Part shown: piece by piece, positions 46,411 through 55,310 of the stretch
Layout of the letters: each line of letters starts with the position of its first letter
Position numbering within the stretch: position 1 is the stretch's first letter
Origin: Paraburkholderia diazotrophica
GTDB lineage: Bacteria > Pseudomonadota > Gammaproteobacteria > Burkholderiales > Burkholderiaceae
NCBI RefSeq assembly: GCF_900108945.1
Contig: NZ_FNYE01000038.1
Span: 1-64,000, forward strand
DNA: 64,000 nt
Direction: 5' to 3'
The notes under the pieces: model-generated
The model's input: the letters and a program-made list of their open reading frames with translations, nothing else
What the model was told of the DNA's origin: nothing
The model's database searches: none
Position numbers and translations under genes: made by a program

Positions 46411-47340
46411 ATGCTGAACATTCGAGAACTTGAAGCTTTCAGGGCGTTTATTGAATGCGGGTCGGTCACACTGGCTGCCGACCGTCTCGGACGCACACAA
46501 CCGCAGGTTGGTCGACTTCTTACGTCACTGGAGGACTCTGTTGGCTTTCGATTGTTCGACCGTGTCGGGAAGCGACTTCGCGCGACGCCAGAGGGCTGGC
46601 GCTTTTACGAAGAGGTCGACAGAGTAATTCGGGAACTCGAGCTACTCACCCGGTCTGCGAACCAAATCCGCACGGGTTCGTCGGACCACCTGAGAATACT
46701 CGTCGCGCCGCACGTCACCAACGCATTGGTTTCACCGGCGCTAGTGGAAGTCCAACGCAGGCTGCCGACGTTCACCGCGGAAGTGGCGTCGCGAGTGCGT
46801 CTCGACATCGAGACCTGGATAACGCACGAGCAGTTTGATGTCGGCCTGAGCATCTTGCCCATCGACAATCCGGCTATTGAGGTTGAGCCGTTTCTCAGGA
46901 CGCGGGCTGTAATTGTTATGTCCGAGTCGCATCCGCTCGCGAAGCGAGACGTCGTTTCTCTTGCAGACATTCTCGACCTTCCACTGGTCGCGACCCACTC
47001 GCGCTCGTTGCTGCGTCAACATCTGGAGCGTCTTTTCCGTAATGAAAAGAAAAAGGCGAATATCCGCTATGAAGCAACGAACGGCCTTACCGCTTGCGAA
47101 CTCGCCGCTCAGGGTTTAGGTGTGGCACTCGCTGACCCTATCGTGGCAATATCGACCGGTGCACCGGATTTGCTCGTGAGAGAGTTCACCGAGGGAATGC
47201 CGATGGAGTATGGATTCTTGTACCCCATCGGGAAGACTCGGTCGCCAGCGGCCGGCGTTTTCACCGACGCTGTTCGGTCGTCAATTCAGGAGCGGTTAAA
47301 ACAACTGGCTCTTCCGCAAAACGCCCTTGCGCTGGTGTGA
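46411..47340 (+). CDS. LysR-family transcriptional regulator
   Basis: 309 aa. Helix-turn-helix at about 1-60 (LEAFRAFIECGSVTLAADRLGRTQPQVGRLL in parts), effector-binding domain from about 90. Start ATG 46411 with AGGAG seven bases upstream. Divergent from, and probably activating, the MFS-GAF-CocE genes. Confidence 0.9.
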   Translation: MLNIRELEAFRAFIECGSVTLAADRLGRTQPQVGRLLTSLEDSVGFRLFDRVGKRLRATPEGWRFYEEVDRVIRELELLTRSANQIRTGSSDHLRILVAPHVTNALVSPALVEVQRRLPTFTAEVASRVRLDIETWITHEQFDVGLSILPIDNPAIEVEPFLRTRAVIVMSESHPLAKRDVVSLADILDLPLVATHSRSLLRQHLERLFRNEKKKANIRYEATNGLTACELAAQGLGVALADPIVAISTGAPDLLVREFTEGMPMEYGFLYPIGKTRSPAAGVFTDAVRSSIQERLKQLALPQNALALV

Positions 47341-47379
47341 TTGTGCCGGGACGTCACCTTTACAGCGTGCCGCCGGTGG

Positions 47380-47703
47380 TTACTTCCGTGAGGAATATTG
47401 TGTTAGGTCGCGGACTTTTAGCGAACCTCTCGCGCGAATATTAGCCGGACTATCTTCAGAGCGACCAGCGAGAAGCTTGCTGTCGACTCCGACGCAATCA
47501 CGACCGCTGAGGATGGTCACGGTGTAGTTAGTGAATTGCTGCGCAATCGCCAATTGCCCTCGGCCGTTGGGGCCGTCGAGCGAGGACGCTTCGTCATCGA
47601 GCGTGGACCTTACTTCGCTATCGCACCCACCTTTCTGCCCTAGGAGTAATACCCGGCCCATGGGTTGCACTACGTGGTTTCCGTGGCGTCTCGAAGTATC
47701 CAC
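47380..47703 (-). pseudogene. remnant of exported-protein paralogue
   Basis: The frame reads STLDDEASSLDGPNGRGQ then LAIAQQFTNYTVTILSG, closely matching TTLDVEASSLD and DQLAIAQQFANYIQDLFVT of the lipoprotein at 53283-54071 (about residues 145-180). The N-terminal half with signal peptide and the C-terminal end are not found next to it. Treat as a decayed family member. Confidence 0.65.
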
Positions 47704-48177
47704 GACGTCGTTGCAATGGCCTTACGTACGCTATTCCATCGAGCTACCAGATTCACCATGGTCTGACGGAAGCCGGATGCGTGCGTTCGACTCGTTTTGC
47801 CAAAGGCCTGCTTGTACGTCGATTATTGGCGTCGTTGTCACCGCGGCGGCTACACCATCTGACGCAGGCAATAGCCCGGAAAACGACGCGATGAACTCGG
47901 CTTCTTCTTAGTGGCGAACTGGACGGGCGTAAGCGACGGGAACAATGGGTTCAACACCTGGCCCGGCAAAAAAGAAAGGCCACCTCGTCGGCGACTTCGG
48001 ATTAGAGCATCTTGGGGGTGGCGTTGGCGGCGTGGTTCTCTGTCATAGGCGTATTTGTTCTATCGGAAGGATGTGCTGGTCCTGTTGAATAGAGGTGCGG
48101 TCAAAACGAAGAGAGATTCGATAACAGAGTGCCGAGCGATTCTACTGACGATGCGACGACTATGAGGAGCGTGCACG
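47704..48177. other. 474 bp gene-free stretch
   Basis: Between the pseudogene and the RhuM-like fragment. I see no gene, repeat or terminator that I can support. Confidence 0.45.
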
Positions 48178-48492
48178 ATGAGGTCCGTAAAATATGTTTG
48201 CGCGTCGAGCAGCAGGAAAATCGATGGAAAGCTCGACGAGAGCACAGCCTGGTTCGAATTCCATCAGGTTGCTCATCTGTTCGGTATGAGTCTCGAACAG
48301 GCAACCAAGTTACTCCGGCACGCGGGCATGACCGGCGACATTGAGCCCGCAAAAGACGTCAGGTTGTCCGACCGTTGCAAATGCCTAATGAGTCACCGGG
48401 CAGTCGTTGCAGTCGGATATCTGGTCAACTATGGTCGGGCAACAGCCTTCCGTCACTGGTGCGCGTCGAGCCTGGCTGTCTTGTTCCGCTAA
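48178..48492 (+). pseudogene. RhuM-like fragment
   Basis: 104 codons. FHQVAHLFGMSLEQATKLLR, DIEPAKDV and VVAVGYLVNYGRATAFRHWC resemble the N-terminal DNA-binding-like part of RhuM virulence proteins (family text: QIAELF.T...VGYRV.S.RGTQFR.WA). Full RhuM proteins exceed 300 aa, so this is a truncation. No clear ribosome site. Confidence 0.5.
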
Positions 48493-48622
48493 AGCGCCTT
48501 TGTACTTCGTTCCCGCTGCCCCATTGGTAGACCGCGTAGCCCGACTTGTCCAGCGCGCGGACGAGGACATCTACGATTGCGGCATCGTCTTCTGCAATCA
48601 GTGCTCTCACAATCCGGAGCAT
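48425..48622 (-). pseudogene. possible response-regulator N-terminal fragment
   Basis: Reads VRALIAEDDAAIVDVLVRALDKSGYAVYQWGSGNE, in the style of a receiver-domain start (L-I-x-E-D-D, then G-Y-x-V). It breaks off where it meets the RhuM-like fragment at about 48495, so a join between two foreign pieces is likely. GTG at 48610 could be the original start. Confidence 0.4.
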
Positions 48623-49352
48623 GTGTGCCGTTAGCCGGTTCGGAGGGCGCGCTGTTTACGCGAGCCGGACGAAGCTTGAGTTCACATGTGGTTGTAGACC
48701 GCTTCGTGCGACAGGAGGCAAATGCGGTTGTGTCGACAATGGCTGTCAAATATTTCCTCGGAACCACGTCGGGAGCGGCGATAGTATGAGGCATACGCAT
48801 TCGCCCCTAGGGACCGGGAAGCGAGCAAACCTAATTCACCCACGCTCTGGGTTCATTAGTCACTGAGACAAGCGCATGCGTACACCGGAGGGCGCAGGTG
48901 GCGCTACTGACGGGGTATCGTCGGTACGTGCTGGAAGCAAGTGTCCATACTCGGCCCATTCGTCTCGTTTACTGCGTCGCCCCGGACACCAAACAAGCTC
49001 ACAGCCATGGTGAGGGGCTTCAATATATGCGTAAAGCCTAGGGCGGCGGCGACTGGTTGTTTGCAACTCACCACGTATATAAATTTCGCGATGGCATATG
49101 ACTTAAGTAGTATGGAATAGTGACGCCGAATGTACTAAGGGACGCCGTGTTTAGTCACGTGTTTCAAAAAAAAGCTTATTTTAAGGTAGGCATTGGTAAA
49201 TGACATGAGAATAGCTCTTAGGTTATTTTAAAAATGTACACGCTTGAACGGATTCTCCAATCCAACCCCGGCACCTGATTCCGCTAAGACGTTCGTATCG
49301 TTTTTATGGTGCGAGCGCTGGCCGGTAGCCGGGTAGTCAGCCTCTTTCTAAA
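48623..49352. other. 730 bp gene-poor stretch with repeat block A
   Basis: Holds repeat block A at 48854-49135. Right of it, 49136-49260 is very AT-rich (T- and A-runs) with no gene. The last ~90 bases lead into the terminator of the propeller gene. Confidence 0.5.
48854..49135. repeat. ~280 bp repeat block A
   Basis: Matches 54319-54598 in the same orientation, about three of four bases by eye, with kept words such as ACAAGCGCATGCGTAC, GTGTCCATA, GCCCCGGACAC, TTCAATATATG and TAAAGCCTAGGGC. In the other copy it lies ~250 bases upstream of a lipoprotein start. Confidence 0.75.
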
Positions 49353-49385
49353 GCAAGGCCGAGCTAACTGACAGGTCGGCCTTGC
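49353..49385 (-). terminator. terminator of the propeller gene
   Basis: GCAAGGCCGA (49353-49362) and TCGGCCTTGC (49376-49385) form a 10 bp stem. On the minus strand it comes 18 bases after the stop and is followed by TTTAG. Confidence 0.75.
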
Positions 49386-49403
49386 CATGCCCGCTCTCAG
49401 TTT

Positions 49404-50573
49404 CTAGTTCTGGTAGTCAAGCGTTGCGGGGTTGCTGTTCCTGAAAATCAAGAACCAGGGCGACTTCAACGGGCCGCCAGCGGAGTTGGCCTTGACGATG
49501 GTGTCGCAATGGATGGGGTTGGTCGTGATATCGCAGCGTCTCAATTCCCCCGTGGTGTCGGATAAGTTGCCGGTGATGGGGACGAACAGCTTTCCTCCAG
49601 GCCCGAAGAGGATTGCCTGTGCGAAGGCTCTGGCCGACCCCGGTGTCCACAATGGCAGCGTGTCGAGAAGCTGGCCTGTCTTGCCATCCAGTTTGAGGAT
49701 TTTGTCGACGTCGTTGGCGTTGCTGTTATCACGGAAGCTGGTCACCCAAAGGTTACCATTGTTATCAAAAACCAGTCCTTCCGGGCGGTGCAAGTCTGGA
49801 ACCGTGACATATGATGCAAATACGTCAACGAACTGGTTAGTCTGGGCATCAAAGCGCAAAATGTATCCCTTCAGTGGGTCAAACAGCGGGTCACTTGGAT
49901 TCAGACACCCTACTGATGAGACATACAAAAGACCGTCCGGACCGAATACCACGCCCCTTGGATGAAACTCGGGCTTGAACGCTGTACGGTTAAGGCTACC
50001 CACAAAGGCGCCGAACGGGTTGTATTGCTTGACGTTGCCTTCAGCTGCGCAGCTGCCTCCCTTGGTGCCAATATCCGCGACGTAGAAGCGGTCCTTCGGT
50101 CCTCCCCGAACCATGCCAGTCTGCGGTAAAAACGGTGCGTTATGGTCACTGGATGCGACGAGCTTGTTTGTGAACATGCCGGTCGTGCCGTCAAAGAGCA
50201 GAATCTCGCCGTTGATGTTGGTGTCGATATTCTGATTGATGAGCACAAGCTGCCCATCGCTAAAAATCATGCCCATGGGTCCATCCAGACCTCCAGCACC
50301 GGTAGAAACGAAGGTGCCAAGATAGGCTCCTGTCGATGCGTCAAACTGCTTGACGTTGTTGTCGCCAAGGTCGCCGACTAAGAGTACGGCCGTGGTCGGC
50401 GGAGGCGGCTGATTGACAACACCTTGAGCATTGGCGTTCGTCTGCCCGACTGACCACGCACCCATCGCAACGACTGCTGACAGCAGCATAGAGGGGAGTA
50501 CATGCCGCCGAGCCGGCCGGCGTTCTGCGTTCAGTGAGCTACGGCGCGAACAAGCACGAGAACATGCAATCAT
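49404..50573 (-). CDS. exported NHL/SMP-30-type beta-propeller protein
   Basis: 389 aa. Long signal peptide (about 1-50; SMLLSAVVAMGAWSVGQTNANAQ in two parts), then repeated propeller blades with the pattern G-x-L-Y/F-V-x-x: DGPMGMIFSDGQLVLINQN, PRGVVFGPDGLLYVSSVG, PEGLVFDNNGNLWVTSFRD, AQAILFGPGGKLFVPITG. Such proteins often act as binding scaffolds or lactonase-like enzymes in the periplasm; no catalytic set was identified. Start ATG 50573 after GGAGGCATCC. It lies within the exported-protein paralogue cluster, 64 bases after the small lipoprotein gene. Confidence 0.8.
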   Translation of the reverse strand: MIACSRACSRRSSLNAERRPARRHVLPSMLLSAVVAMGAWSVGQTNANAQGVVNQPPPPTTAVLLVGDLGDNNVKQFDASTGAYLGTFVSTGAGGLDGPMGMIFSDGQLVLINQNIDTNINGEILLFDGTTGMFTNKLVASSDHNAPFLPQTGMVRGGPKDRFYVADIGTKGGSCAAEGNVKQYNPFGAFVGSLNRTAFKPEFHPRGVVFGPDGLLYVSSVGCLNPSDPLFDPLKGYILRFDAQTNQFVDVFASYVTVPDLHRPEGLVFDNNGNLWVTSFRDNSNANDVDKILKLDGKTGQLLDTLPLWTPGSARAFAQAILFGPGGKLFVPITGNLSDTTGELRRCDITTNPIHCDTIVKANSAGGPLKSPWFLIFRNSNPATLDYQN

Positions 50574-50637
50574 GGGATGCCTCCATGGATTATTTACTAC
50601 TTCATCTGACAACTGCACCTTGGGCGGCTGAGATGCG

Positions 50638-50796
50638 CTACCCTCCATTTGCCGGCGTCGACGACGCCGAATTGTCGACTGTGGAACCCGAGGGTCCAGG
50701 GTTGTCACCGCCGCATGCGCTCAATGCCATTGCGACCAATAGGGCGAACGCTGTTGCGTACAATGCCTTCTGGAAGAATGAGAGCAAATCATTCAT
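50638..50796 (-). CDS. small lipoprotein, truncated paralogue
   Basis: 52 aa: MNDLLSFFQKALYATAFALL, then the lipobox LSAC followed by GGDNPGPSGS. GGAGGCCTC precedes the ATG. The signal part parallels the lipoprotein at 53283-54071 (MKNLIPLVKKALHASAI, LSGCGGG), but the whole mature domain is missing and a stop follows after 25 residues of linker. Either a shortened family member or a very small lipoprotein. Its start overlaps the stop of the small frame upstream (ATGA). Confidence 0.6.
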   Translation of the reverse strand: MNDLLSFFQKALYATAFALLVAMALSACGGDNPGPSGSTVDNSASSTPANGG

Positions 50797-50924
50797 GAGG
50801 CCTCCAGTGAGGAGAAGCGAGCAGTCTGCCAGCGTCCCGCTGCACTCAATTCGCCGCGGTCGCCAGCGCTGTGAAGACTGCCAATGTCCACACTGCTTTT
50901 GATGAACGGGAACGGGTCTTTCAT
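50793..50924 (-). CDS. possible small leader ORF
   Basis: 43 codons from the ATG at 50924 with the same AGGTCGCC ribosome site that serves the lipoprotein start at 54071. It begins MKDPFPFIKSS and ends overlapping the next start (ATGA). It may be the relic start of the former lipoprotein gene. Confidence 0.35.
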   Translation of the reverse strand: MKDPFPFIKSSVDIGSLHSAGDRGELSAAGRWQTARFSSLEAS

Positions 50925-51050
50925 GGCGACCTGCGTTGATTCAACGCGTGTAATACGGGAGGGCCGGAATCGTGTGACTGCTTGCAAGAAGATGCGGACA
51001 ACGGCCAAACACAATGCCGGCAGGCATTGGCGCAATAAGTTGGCCAAAGG
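50922..51050 (-). repeat. leader repeat, copy 1
   Basis: About 125 bases from the start codon outwards, related to 54069-54193 and 55448-55573. All share GCAATAAGTTGGCC (here ending 51045), a GGAGGGCCGGAATCG-like block and a TGCCGG-CAG block. Likely promoter or 5' leader. Confidence 0.7.
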
Positions 51051-51357
51051 AATTGCTCACTTGCATTCGAGCATAAAGCTCTCCCCCGTCTTCAGCTCAC
51101 GTTGAGCCGAAGACAAAGTTTTAGAGCATTGCCCGATGTGATGACAAATAAAAGGTTGTGTATCTTAAGAAGAAGCAGGCTCCTCGGAATTGGTCTTAGT
51201 AATTTAATTGACAGCAATACTTGTTTTAATCGCTTTTAACTTTTTCACTTCGAACTCAGTATAGGTGAGCTCACTAAAGATTACATTTTATCTTTTGCCG
51301 ATAAGGCCTCACGCCGCCCGCCGAACTCGGTGTGCACCAAGCGGATGCAAGTCAATT
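51051..51357. other. 307 bp AT-rich spacer
   Basis: Low-GC stretch (about 51120-51300) with no gene. It probably carries the promoter for the small lipoprotein and propeller genes. Confidence 0.45.
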
Positions 51358-51388
51358 GGGTCAGCGTGTAAAGCCTAGGGGCTGACCC
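51358..51388 (-). terminator. hairpin after exported-protein gene
   Basis: GGGTCAGC (51358-51365) pairs with GCTGACCC (51381-51388), loop containing AAAGCCTAGGG, the same word found in repeat blocks A and B. It follows the stop at 51412 on the minus strand; no strong T-run. Confidence 0.5.
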
Positions 51389-51411
51389 GTTCGGCGTCTC
51401 ATCGTCCCTGC

Positions 51412-52209
51412 CTACTTGACAAAGAGGTTGTAGGTGATGTCTTGACTGAAAGGGGTTCCCACAATAAAGGCCGTGCCGCCAAATTTGATGGTATGAGGAC
51501 CGGGTGGAAGTGATGCAAGCAATATGTAGTATCCGTCCGCCACCGCTGGTGAATAGACCCCTGCGCGTAGAGATTTGACGCTTCTGACCTTTGGTGGCTG
51601 TGTGATGATGGGGTCAAACAGATTGTTACCCGGCATTGTGACGCTATACGCTGGTCCAGTACAAGGTGGAGTAGGCCCGCCGGCGCACGTACGGTACGGT
51701 GTCGCAGGGCTCAAACTGACCGGCACACCGTCCACGCTTGCGTGCAACTCAATAACGGGACCAAAGGCTGATTCGATGTCCGCCCAAAGCTTCGCAGGAG
51801 TATCCAGGTTATCTTGCCCTGGAAAGTGAATATCCCCGAGGTTTACCAGAGGGAAGAACAGGTACTTTCCAGCAGGTATCGTGCAGTCGTTGCGGGTCGC
51901 TGTGACCTGATTGGTAGAGCCGAACGTCCCGACGAGGAAAAAGACCGGACTGCTGCGTGGCTGGTCGACTCCGCAACCTTGGCCGGTCTGGTCCAACAGC
52001 GGATTGTTAGGGTCGGTCGTCGACTTTGAGAGAACGTACTGCCACCAACCCACAGACCACTCGCCATACGTCATCCCTGTTTGCATCTGGGCGTCACTTG
52101 GAGAAATAACAGCGAACCCCGATGCATCGGCGATGTGAGGCGTTGCTACCGCAAGCGTAAAGGCTGTCACGGCCGCTGCCGTGATAGCGTGGCATCTGTT
52201 GCCTTTCAT
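51412..52209 (-). CDS. exported protein of uncharacterised 'YGEW..GWWQ' family
   Basis: 265 aa. Signal peptide about 1-29 (AITAAAVTAFTLAVATPHIADA). The mature part opens with MTYGEWSVGWWQYVLSK and continues GQGCGVDQPRSSPVFFLVGTF, TIPAGKYLFFPLVNL, then DGYYILLASLPPGPHTIKFGG. Proteins with this Trp-rich opening and beta-sandwich-like end are common in proteobacteria but have no known function to my knowledge. Paralogue of 53283-54071. Start ATG 52209 after GAGAGGTGCACG. Four Cys could form periplasmic disulfides. Confidence 0.78.
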   Translation of the reverse strand: MKGNRCHAITAAAVTAFTLAVATPHIADASGFAVISPSDAQMQTGMTYGEWSVGWWQYVLSKSTTDPNNPLLDQTGQGCGVDQPRSSPVFFLVGTFGSTNQVTATRNDCTIPAGKYLFFPLVNLGDIHFPGQDNLDTPAKLWADIESAFGPVIELHASVDGVPVSLSPATPYRTCAGGPTPPCTGPAYSVTMPGNNLFDPIITQPPKVRSVKSLRAGVYSPAVADGYYILLASLPPGPHTIKFGGTAFIVGTPFSQDITYNLFVK

Positions 52210-52288
52210 GACGTGCACCTCTCTTTGCTCAAAAGAACTTAGGGCGAAGGAACACTTAACGACCTCGTGCTCACGCTCGTACTGTTTC

Positions 52289-52307
52289 CCGGTCTTCAGG
52301 AGACCGG
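52289..52307 (-). terminator. hairpin between exported-protein genes
   Basis: CCGGTCT-TCAGG-AGACCGG, 7 bp stem in the 187-base gap between two leftward genes. No T-run on either side. Confidence 0.4.
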
Positions 52308-52396
52308 CCAACAAAGGCAGTCGATGCACGGCGTGACTGGAGGTTCTGAGTCCGCAGCGGTCGGTTGTTGCGACTGGCCTCCGCGCCGCGCACGTC

Positions 52397-53179
52397 CTAT
52401 GGCGTGGCGCTCGCGCTCGTACCGCTCGCCACCGGTGTGATATCAATTTCGCCGCTGTCGGCCCTGTCCAGCTCAGCAAAGGCGGACGCAGCAGGCGTGT
52501 AGTTGGTTGTCGCAGACATGACAGTTCCGGACGCGACGGCGGGCCGCGAGAAGCCAGTGAAGTGGGTGTTGACAACGCCGCCAGGGAATGAGGAGGTGTG
52601 CTGGGTTAACGTTGAGCCAACCAGCTGCCCGTTGCCGGTCCACGTGACATCGACCTGCACGTCGAAAGTGATTGCAGTAACAGTATCTACCAGCGTTACG
52701 TCACCCGTTATGTGTCCGCTGTTCAAGTTTGGTGATATTTGAAATGTGGCTGGCTGAGGGTTGTCGCCAAAAGCGCTGAGCAATAGCAGCTGTCGGCAAT
52801 AGTCGAAAACGGTGACAAACACGCCGAGGTCCTGGATAGTAGTATGCGGCGTCCCGCTACTCGAAACCACACGGGTGGTACCTGAAAAGGCGTTGACGGC
52901 AACGGTCGTATCCATGCAACCATCGGCGCTGCGACTATCAAAAAACGCAGTCAAGATGTTTGAGCTGGATGTCTGCATTTGCACCGAGGTGGGCGACGGC
53001 GGGAGCGCGGACGAGGACGCCTTGCTGATTGCGTTCGCAGCCGCACCGCCCCCGGAGTCCCCGCCGCAACTTGTCGCCAACAAGGCGACGGTGAATGCGA
53101 CCAGAGATGTGCCGGCCGCATTCCAGAGCTGCGTGAGCGAGTTGGAGCGCTCATTGCTCGCAAGTGAAGGAATTCTCAT
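52397..53179 (-). CDS. lipoprotein of unknown function
   Basis: 260 aa. Signal with lipobox LLATSC-GG near residue 33, a Ser/Ala-rich linker, then a beta-rich domain with many Thr/Val (DGCMDTTVAVNAFSGTTRVVSS, TFQISPNLNSGHITGDVTLVD, TAITFDVQVDVTWTGNGQL). Not obviously a member of the YGEW family. Start ATG 53179 after AGGAGGCCATC. Same direction as its neighbours. Confidence 0.72.
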   Translation of the reverse strand: MRIPSLASNERSNSLTQLWNAAGTSLVAFTVALLATSCGGDSGGGAAANAISKASSSALPPSPTSVQMQTSSSNILTAFFDSRSADGCMDTTVAVNAFSGTTRVVSSSGTPHTTIQDLGVFVTVFDYCRQLLLLSAFGDNPQPATFQISPNLNSGHITGDVTLVDTVTAITFDVQVDVTWTGNGQLVGSTLTQHTSSFPGGVVNTHFTGFSRPAVASGTVMSATTNYTPAASAFAELDRADSGEIDITPVASGTSASATP

Positions 53180-53213
53180 GATGGCCTCCTCGGAGGCAGT
53201 GCTTTGTTGCACA

Positions 53214-53245
53214 CATAGGGCGGCGCCACGCAGCGCCGCCCTATG
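53214..53245. terminator. strong 13 bp hairpin
   Basis: CATAGGGCGGCGC and GCGCCGCCCTATG with a 6-base loop CACGCA, between the stop at 53283 and the start at 53179. It lacks a T-run, so it may act as RNA-stability or partial terminator structure. Confidence 0.6.
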
Positions 53246-53282
53246 ACGTTACGACACGAGTGGTACTCGCGGTTGGCAAGCC

Positions 53283-54071
53283 CTACGAACCCATCGTGAT
53301 GAGGAGCGTCACATCCTTCGGGATAGTCACCGACTTGTGGCCCAAGACGCCTTTCGGGATACTGAACGTGCCACCAAAACGAATCGTGTGCGAACCAGGA
53401 GGCAGCTGGAGCATCAGGAAGTAACCGTCCCCCACCGACGTGCCGGTGCCGCCGACCGTGTTAAAAATCCACGGCGTAGGAGCGGTAAACGTGAACTGGC
53501 CGGTCGTTGCACGATACGCGGTTACGTTGGCGACCGGGACGCCGTCGATGGTCACGAACAAGTCCTGAATGTAATTCGCGAACTGCTGGGCAATCGCCAG
53601 TTGGTCTGCCGCCGTGGTTGCAAAGAACGGCGGGGCGTCCAACGACGACGCCTCGACATCGAGCGTAGTGAGAAAGATGGCTTTGCCAGGCGGGATAATC
53701 GTCGCTGATTGATTGCACACTACGACCGCGTCCGGTGAGGACCAGAACCAGACATCACCGCTTTGGTCAGCCGAGATGGGACGGTTGTTACAGTCATTGA
53801 ATGGATGCGGAAGGGGCCCGAGTGGTAACGCCAACGCCCATTGCCAGAATGCCACCTCCCACTGGGCATACGTTCGACCCTCGAAAGTTCCGTTTGGAGG
53901 GACAATCTGAGTGGTCTTGACGGCCGCCGTCGTTACGGAGTCGCGGGCCACTGCCGAGCCAGTTGCAGCACCACTATCGCCTCCCCCACAACCGCTCAAT
54001 GCCGTTGCGACCGCTGTGATGATTGCCGATGCATGCAATGCTTTCTTGACGAGTGGAATTAGGTTTTTCAT
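53283..54071 (-). CDS. lipoprotein of the 'YxxW...WQW' exported family
   Basis: 262 aa. Signal with lipobox LSGC-GGG (about residue 28). The mature part has FEGRTYAQWEVAFWQWALALP, GDVWFWSSPDAVVVCNQSATIIPPGKAIFL in parts, LDVEASSLDAPP, and DGYFLMLQLPPGSHTIRFGG. Clear paralogue of the 51412 gene; likely anchored in the outer membrane, mature domain in the periplasm or outside. Start ATG 54071 after GGAGGTCGCC. Leader repeat copy 2 and repeat block B lie upstream. Confidence 0.78.
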   Translation of the reverse strand: MKNLIPLVKKALHASAIITAVATALSGCGGGDSGAATGSAVARDSVTTAAVKTTQIVPPNGTFEGRTYAQWEVAFWQWALALPLGPLPHPFNDCNNRPISADQSGDVWFWSSPDAVVVCNQSATIIPPGKAIFLTTLDVEASSLDAPPFFATTAADQLAIAQQFANYIQDLFVTIDGVPVANVTAYRATTGQFTFTAPTPWIFNTVGGTGTSVGDGYFLMLQLPPGSHTIRFGGTFSIPKGVLGHKSVTIPKDVTLLITMGS

Positions 54072-54193
54072 GGCGACCTCCAATGAGCCGAAGCGAATCC
54101 TTGGGAGGACCGGAATCGCGAGGTCGCTTCGAAGACGGCGGACAGCAGCTAACGCGATGCCGGACGGCAGTGGCGCAATAAGTTGGCCGGAGA
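54069..54193 (-). repeat. leader repeat, copy 2
   Basis: Runs from the lipoprotein start codon outwards and ends with GGCGCAATAAGTTGGCC (54172-54188). The intact arrangement of leader plus gene is seen here. Confidence 0.7.
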
Positions 54194-54884
54194 CGTTGCG
54201 AAACTACTATTTGGGCGACCGGATGCGTGACAGCGGGCTTCGCACGGCTATACCACGTCCATCTCCCGATGCACCGAGAAGCAAGCGAACGCAATCGCCC
54301 AGCCTCTGTGCTTCGTTCGCGACAGAGACAAGCGCATGCGTACGCCGGAGAGAGGGCGTGCCTGTGCGCTACTGACGAGGTGTCGAAAGTATGTGCTGGA
54401 AGAAGGTGTCCATAGTCGCCGATTCGTCTTGATTCACTACTCCGCCCCGGACACTCAACAAGCTCAGGATGAGGTGAGGGGTATTTCAATATATGGGTAA
54501 AGCCTAGGGCAGCGATTGGTTGATTGCAACCCAAGGGGCATAAAATTCCGCGGCGGCGGCATATGGCTGAAGTCACTAAGGAATAGAGACGCCAAATTGC
54601 TCGATTAACAGTTTTCAATATCTTTGCGGCTGCCGTTCGTGTGAACATTACAAATTTTTTAATATGTCGATTTGCAAGACTCACACGCTTGATGGCGCAA
54701 GGTCCTTGTCTTTAATTACAGATAGCGTGTGCTTTATAAAAGTGCTTGTAGAGGAGTCTAGACCTCGTGAATAGCCCTCAGTGTTATTCGCAACGTATAC
54801 AGCGAAGCAGCTTTGTTTCATTTGCACAAGCGACGTCCGCAAACACAACGATTGGCGTTCCTTACTAAAAAATCGGTGTTCCGC
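54194..54884. other. 691 bp gene-free stretch with repeat block B
   Basis: Includes repeat block B (54319-54598) and an AT-rich part (about 54600-54780) without a gene. Probably the promoter region of the lipoprotein gene and of the divergent ORF at 54885. Confidence 0.5.
54319..54598. repeat. ~280 bp repeat block B
   Basis: Partner of block A (48854-49135), same orientation. Block B lies upstream of an intact lipoprotein gene; block A lies upstream of fragments only, which suggests a duplicated gene-plus-upstream unit. Confidence 0.75.
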
Positions 54885-55310
54885 GTGACGATTCAGGAGT
54901 TCTTCGATGCACTGCGCGAGCAGAAAATCAGTCCGCTCGTCGACACGCAGGCGGTGAGGGCGGGCGTCGATGCACGGGTACGTGCGTTGTGCGTCAGCTA
55001 CCCCATCCCAGGGCGATGGCCAGTGCTCGACCTGGAGAGTGCCTACCAGCAGACGCTTAATGAACTCCCGAACGTCCCGGACCTCGTCAGTGACGGCTAC
55101 AGAAGAACCGTCAACCTGCGCGGGTACGACAACATCTACCGATGGTCGAATGGTTTGGCGATTTCGCCGAGCAGTGGGCCCCCCATATCCGGGGCAATGC
55201 TCGCGCTGCTTCCGCCAGCCTCGACCTTGTCGTCACCCAGGCTGCGGGCCTATAAGAACGCCAACCGCGCACTTCGCGGGTTATGGCTGCGCCGGCTGTT
55301 AGACCGCTAG
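54885..55310 (+). CDS. hypothetical protein
   Basis: 141 aa from the GTG at 54885; upstream TTG starts in the frame are possible. MTIQEFFDALREQKISPLVD opens a helical N-terminus. GYRRTVNLRGYDNIYRWSNGL looks like a folded core, and the end is basic (AYKNANRALRGLWLRRLLDR). Family unknown. No good ribosome site, so I am only fairly sure it is expressed. Confidence 0.45.
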   Translation: MTIQEFFDALREQKISPLVDTQAVRAGVDARVRALCVSYPIPGRWPVLDLESAYQQTLNELPNVPDLVSDGYRRTVNLRGYDNIYRWSNGLAISPSSGPPISGAMLALLPPASTLSSPRLRAYKNANRALRGLWLRRLLDR

